A stretch of DNA of 6,849 nucleotides from Oscillospiraceae bacterium (lineage in GTDB: Bacteria; Bacillota_A; Clostridia; Oscillospirales; Oscillospiraceae), in contig JAFVPA010000037.1 in assembly GCA_017505505.1 (NCBI GenBank), positions 1-6,849 on the forward strand. Reading direction: 5' to 3'. The position numbers and the translations under genes are program-made. Of this stretch, positions 5,236 to 6,849 are shown piece after piece; within the stretch, counting starts at the first letter, position 1; every line of letters starts with the position of its first letter. The notes under the pieces are model-generated. The model was given only the letters and a program-made list of their open reading frames with translations, was not told the origin of the DNA and did not search any database.

Positions 5236-6123
5236 ATGGGAATTCTTGTTACTTTGATCCTGTTCGTTCTGGCATTTGTCATCATCATCTCCAACATCGC
5301 GGTGGTGCAGCAGTCCCGGGCCTATGTCATTGAGCGTCTGGGTGCTTTCCACACCGTATGGGGCGTGGGCCTGCACATGAAGGTACCCTTCATCGACCGG
5401 ATCGCCCGCCGTGTTTCTCTTAAGGAGCAGGTGCTGGACTATCCTCCCCAGCCCGTTATCACCAAGGATAACGTCACCATGCAGATTGATACCGTTGTGT
5501 ATTTCCAGATCACCGACCCCAAGCTGTACGCCTACGGCGTGGAGCAGCCCATGGCAGCTATGGAGACCCTCACCGCAACGACCCTGCGTAACATCATCGG
5601 CGACCTGGAGCTGGACCAGACCCTGACCAGCCGTGATGTGGTCAATACCAAGATGCGGGCCATTCTGGACGAGGCCACCGACCCCTGGGGCATCAAGGTC
5701 AACCGGGTGGAGCTGAAGAACATCCTGCCCCCCGCCGATATCCAGAGCTCCATGGAAAAGCAGATGAAGGCCGAGCGTGACCGCCGTCAGGCCATCCTGC
5801 AGGCAGAGGGTCAGAAGAAGTCCGCCATTCTGATCGCCGAAGGTGAGAAGGAATCCGCCATCCTCCGGGCAGACGCAGAAAAGCAGGCCGCCATTCTGAA
5901 GGCAGAGGGTGAAGCCGAGGCCATCCGGAAGGTGCAGCAGGCTCTGGCCGATTCTCTGGCCATGCTGAATGAAAAGGCACCCAATGAGGCCGTGCTGAAG
6001 CTGAAGTCCATCGAGGCCATGCAGGTGGTAGCCAACGGCCAGGCCACCAAGATCATCATTCCCAGCGAAATGCAGGGACTGGTGGGCATGGCAAGCGGCA
6101 TCGTGGAAGCCGTCAAGGAATAA
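5236..6123 (+). CDS. SPFH/band 7 (stomatin/QmcA-like) membrane-anchored protein
   Basis: SPFH proteins oligomerise on membranes into large cages or rings, organise microdomains and often associate with proteases such as FtsH. The 295-residue product has an N-terminal TM anchor (about 2-24), then an SPFH domain (about 25-180) with the stomatin-type pattern Y.IERLGAF (30-38), GLHMKVPFID (45-54), V..KEQVLDYPPQPVITKDNV (60-80) and TDPWGIKVNRVELKNILPP (148-166). A coiled-coil follows whose residues 185-228 are four 11-residue units starting QAIL, SAIL, SAIL, AAIL, each with A(E/D)(G/A). The C-terminus has A..E.(A/M)QV and KIIIPSEMQG (272-281). The start chosen is ATG 5236, 6 nt after GAGGAGG (5223-5229); an in-frame TTG at 5221 overlaps that site. 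It is downstream partner of the NfeD gene. A clear terminator follows the stop. Confidence 0.94.
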   Translation: MGILVTLILFVLAFVIIISNIAVVQQSRAYVIERLGAFHTVWGVGLHMKVPFIDRIARRVSLKEQVLDYPPQPVITKDNVTMQIDTVVYFQITDPKLYAYGVEQPMAAMETLTATTLRNIIGDLELDQTLTSRDVVNTKMRAILDEATDPWGIKVNRVELKNILPPADIQSSMEKQMKAERDRRQAILQAEGQKKSAILIAEGEKESAILRADAEKQAAILKAEGEAEAIRKVQQALADSLAMLNEKAPNEAVLKLKSIEAMQVVANGQATKIIIPSEMQGLVGMASGIVEAVKE

Positions 6124-6133
6124 CCTTCCAGAG

Positions 6134-6163
6134 GAAGCCCCCACCCGGGGGCTTCTTTGTTTT
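6134..6163 (+). terminator. Rho-independent terminator of the NfeD-SPFH operon
   Basis: Perfect 9-bp stem GAAGCCCCC (6134-6142) with GGGGGCTTC (6147-6155), 4-nt loop, then TTTGTTTT (6156-6163). It begins 10 nt after the SPFH stop. On the opposite strand there is no U-run, so it should not terminate the converging gene. Confidence 0.93.
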
Positions 6164-6175
6164 CCGATAAGAGGC

Positions 6176-6241
6176 TGTAGGGCCCGGCCTCCCGGACTGG
6201 CCGCGGATATTTTTGGACCGTCGGGGACACCGGTCCCTACA
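6176..6241. repeat. Short repeat with TGTAGGG/CCCTACA ends
   Basis: A 66-bp segment bounded by exact terminal inverted repeats TGTAGGG (6176-6182) and CCCTACA (6235-6241). Inside are two hairpins, CGGCC/GGCCG (6185-6189 with 6199-6203) and GGACCG/CGGTCC (6215-6220 with 6231-6236). Size and design suggest a miniature non-autonomous intergenic repeat. Its right end overlaps the 3' end of the minus-strand membrane protein gene and supplies that gene's TAG stop. Confidence 0.6.
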
Positions 6242-6617
6242 TCTGTTTGATCACTTTATTCAGAGACAGATACAGTTTCCTGGCCAGAGCAGAAATGGGG
6301 ATCCAAAGCAGACAGAAGGGCAGGCAGATCTGACCCATGTAGTTAAAGGGAACATTCCGGTAGTCCCAGACGGTGTAGCTGCGGTTAAAGACCAGACCGG
6401 CAAGAAGCTCCACCATGGTGATGATCCCGGCGCCTGCAAGGACACGCAGAAGAAGGGGCAGTTTTGGCTCCACTTCCTCCAGATGACCGATGAGCAGCAG
6501 ACAGCTGCCTCCGGCCAGAAACATGGATATATGGCTCCGTCTGCGCCAAAGCAGCTCCAGAAGCACATACCCCAGTCCTCCGGCGGCAAAAAGAAGGGCT
6601 TTTCTTCCGATTTTCAT
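6237..6617 (-). CDS. Small CmpB/ABC-transporter type IV-like membrane protein
   Basis: The 126-residue protein is mostly membrane: hydrophobic segments at about 8-24, 32-46, 56-77 and 95-115. Its sequence pattern SHISMFLAGG (28-37), the LLL...AG.GIITMVELLAGL block (56-75), VWDYRNVPFN (83-92) and GQICLPFCLLW (95-105) matches the family annotated as putative ABC-transporter type IV / CmpB-like permease (PF06541 as I recall it). No transport function has been firmly shown for such small proteins to my knowledge, and no ATPase gene is visible nearby. ATG 6617 is chosen because GAGGTG (6625-6630) lies 7 nt upstream; reading further upstream in frame adds 22 residues without a ribosome binding site. 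It converges with the SPFH gene. The stop codon TAG (6237-6239) lies in the terminal repeat of the 6176-6241 element. No convincing promoter or terminator was found. Confidence 0.78.
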   Translation of the reverse strand: MKIGRKALLFAAGGLGYVLLELLWRRRSHISMFLAGGSCLLLIGHLEEVEPKLPLLLRVLAGAGIITMVELLAGLVFNRSYTVWDYRNVPFNYMGQICLPFCLLWIPISALARKLYLSLNKVIKQM

Positions 6618-6676
6618 GTAAAAACACCTCATAGCCAGTATTGCCAAAATTTTCTGAAAAAAACAAAAGATTTCCC

Positions 6677-6705
6677 TTGACAAATCAGGAATCTAAGGAT
6701 ATAAT
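6677..6705 (+). promoter_or_regulatory. Consensus sigma-A promoter of the tRNA cluster
   Basis: Perfect TTGACA (6677-6682), 17-bp spacer, perfect TATAAT (6700-6705). Start is expected near 6712, about 36 nt before the first tRNA. This is the strongest promoter in the window, as expected for a stable-RNA operon. Confidence 0.93.
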
Positions 6706-6715
6706 AACGAAGCTG

Positions 6716-6733
6716 ATTTCGGCGCACCGAAAT
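6716..6733 (+). other. Hairpin at the 5' end of the pre-tRNA leader
   Basis: ATTTCGG (6716-6722) and CCGAAAT (6727-6733) form a perfect 7-bp stem with loop CGCA. It lies just after the predicted transcription start and before the tRNA. No U-run follows, so it is not a terminator. It may protect the precursor 5' end or guide processing; function unknown. Confidence 0.5.
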
Positions 6734-6747
6734 CCTTTGACCAATAT

Positions 6748-6823
6748 GGCGGCATAACTCAGTTGGTAGAGTAGCCGGTTCATACCCGGTATGTCATCTG
6801 TTCGAATCAGATTGCCGCTACCA
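6748..6823 (+). tRNA. tRNA-Met(CAT), elongator type
   Basis: Complete cloverleaf with encoded CCA: acceptor GGCGGCA (6748-6754) with TGCCGCT (6813-6819), D-stem ACTC/GAGT, anticodon stem GCCGG/CCGGT with loop TTCATAC (anticodon CAT at 6781-6783), a 5-nt variable loop, T-stem ATCTG/CAGAT with loop TTCGAAT, discriminator A6820 and CCA 6821-6823. The paired first base (a G-U pair 1-72) argues against an initiator tRNA, and the acceptor and anticodon loop resemble the B. subtilis elongator tRNA-Met. A lysidine-modified tRNA-Ile2 also carries CAT in its gene; the TTCATAC loop and CCGCTACCA end favour Met. Confidence 0.93.
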
Positions 6824-6849
6824 GGCCCGTTGGTCAAGCGGTTAAGACA
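6824..6849 (+). tRNA. tRNA-Glu, 5' part (cut by window edge)
   Basis: The 26 bases GGCCCGTTGGTCAAGCGGTT plus AAGACA match the acceptor and D-arm of bacterial tRNA-Glu (acceptor GGCCCGT, D-arm GGTCAAGCGGTTAAGACA). It begins immediately after the CCA of tRNA-Met with no spacer, so the two must share a precursor. The anticodon lies outside the window, so the identity rests on the 5' third only. Confidence 0.8.

Noticed and set aside
5200..6144. Long minus-strand open frame opposite the SPFH gene
   Set aside because: Low-complexity L/G/H/D-rich translation typical of a shadow; the plus-strand frame encodes an unmistakable SPFH protein with ribosome binding site and terminator.
6637..6666. Possible promoter TTGTTT-N18-AATACT for the CmpB-like gene
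   Set aside because: The predicted start would fall in the ribosome binding site (6625-6630), leaving no usable leader.
6618..6683. Upstream extension of the CmpB-like protein by 22 residues
   Set aside because: No ribosome binding site near an upstream start and the added residues do not resemble the family N-terminus, whereas ATG 6617 has GAGGTG at 7 nt.

Overview
The window looks like chromosome of a low- to mid-GC-tract Gram-positive anaerobe of the class Clostridia, most likely a gut Oscillospiraceae/Ruminococcaceae-type organism. This is an inference. It rests on strong AGGAGG-type ribosome binding sites, Bacillota-like promoters, firmicute-type RsmG, S15, PlsY and PNPase sequences, a B. 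subtilis-like tRNA-Met, and intergenic spaces filled with short palindromic repeats of the kind common in those genomes. Most genes are core housekeeping genes. No phage, insertion sequence, CRISPR array or defence island is visible.

Layout. Positions 1-4424 are read on the minus strand. In transcription order they hold a DUF3810-type membrane protein with a zinc-peptidase-like HExxH motif (TTG start), rsmG (16S rRNA m7G methyltransferase, followed by a strong terminator), a divergent plsY-type acyltransferase with its own promoter, rpsO (ribosomal protein S15, with its own promoter, a ~120-nt leader and a strong terminator), and the first 316 codons of pnp (polynucleotide phosphorylase). The rpsO-pnp order is the classic bacterial arrangement. 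A large stem-loop lies between the two genes, where E. coli has its RNase III-processed pnp leader hairpin.

Positions 4425-4645 are a divergent promoter region. To the right, on the plus strand, lies a two-gene NfeD + SPFH/band-7 operon (short NfeD, then a QmcA/stomatin-like protein) ending in a clear terminator at 6134-6163. The two genes are separated by a repeat element built of 7-bp units in inverted arms. A small minus-strand membrane protein gene (CmpB/ABC-transporter type IV-like) follows. It converges on the SPFH gene and takes its stop codon from the end of another short repeat. The right edge holds a near-perfect sigma-A promoter driving tRNA-Met(CAT), abutted without spacer by the start of a probable tRNA-Glu.

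The most distinctive content lies between the genes. There are six structurally different palindromic elements (977-1016, 1025-1094, 1111-1173, 3189-3245, 5105-5214, 6176-6241) and a structured rpsO leader in which an upstream CCACC can pair with the Shine-Dalgarno GGTGG. I do not see a convincing new multi-gene system. The best leads are the RNA leaders, the 7-bp-unit repeat inside the NfeD-SPFH operon, and the unusual catalytic-motif residues of the PlsY-like protein.
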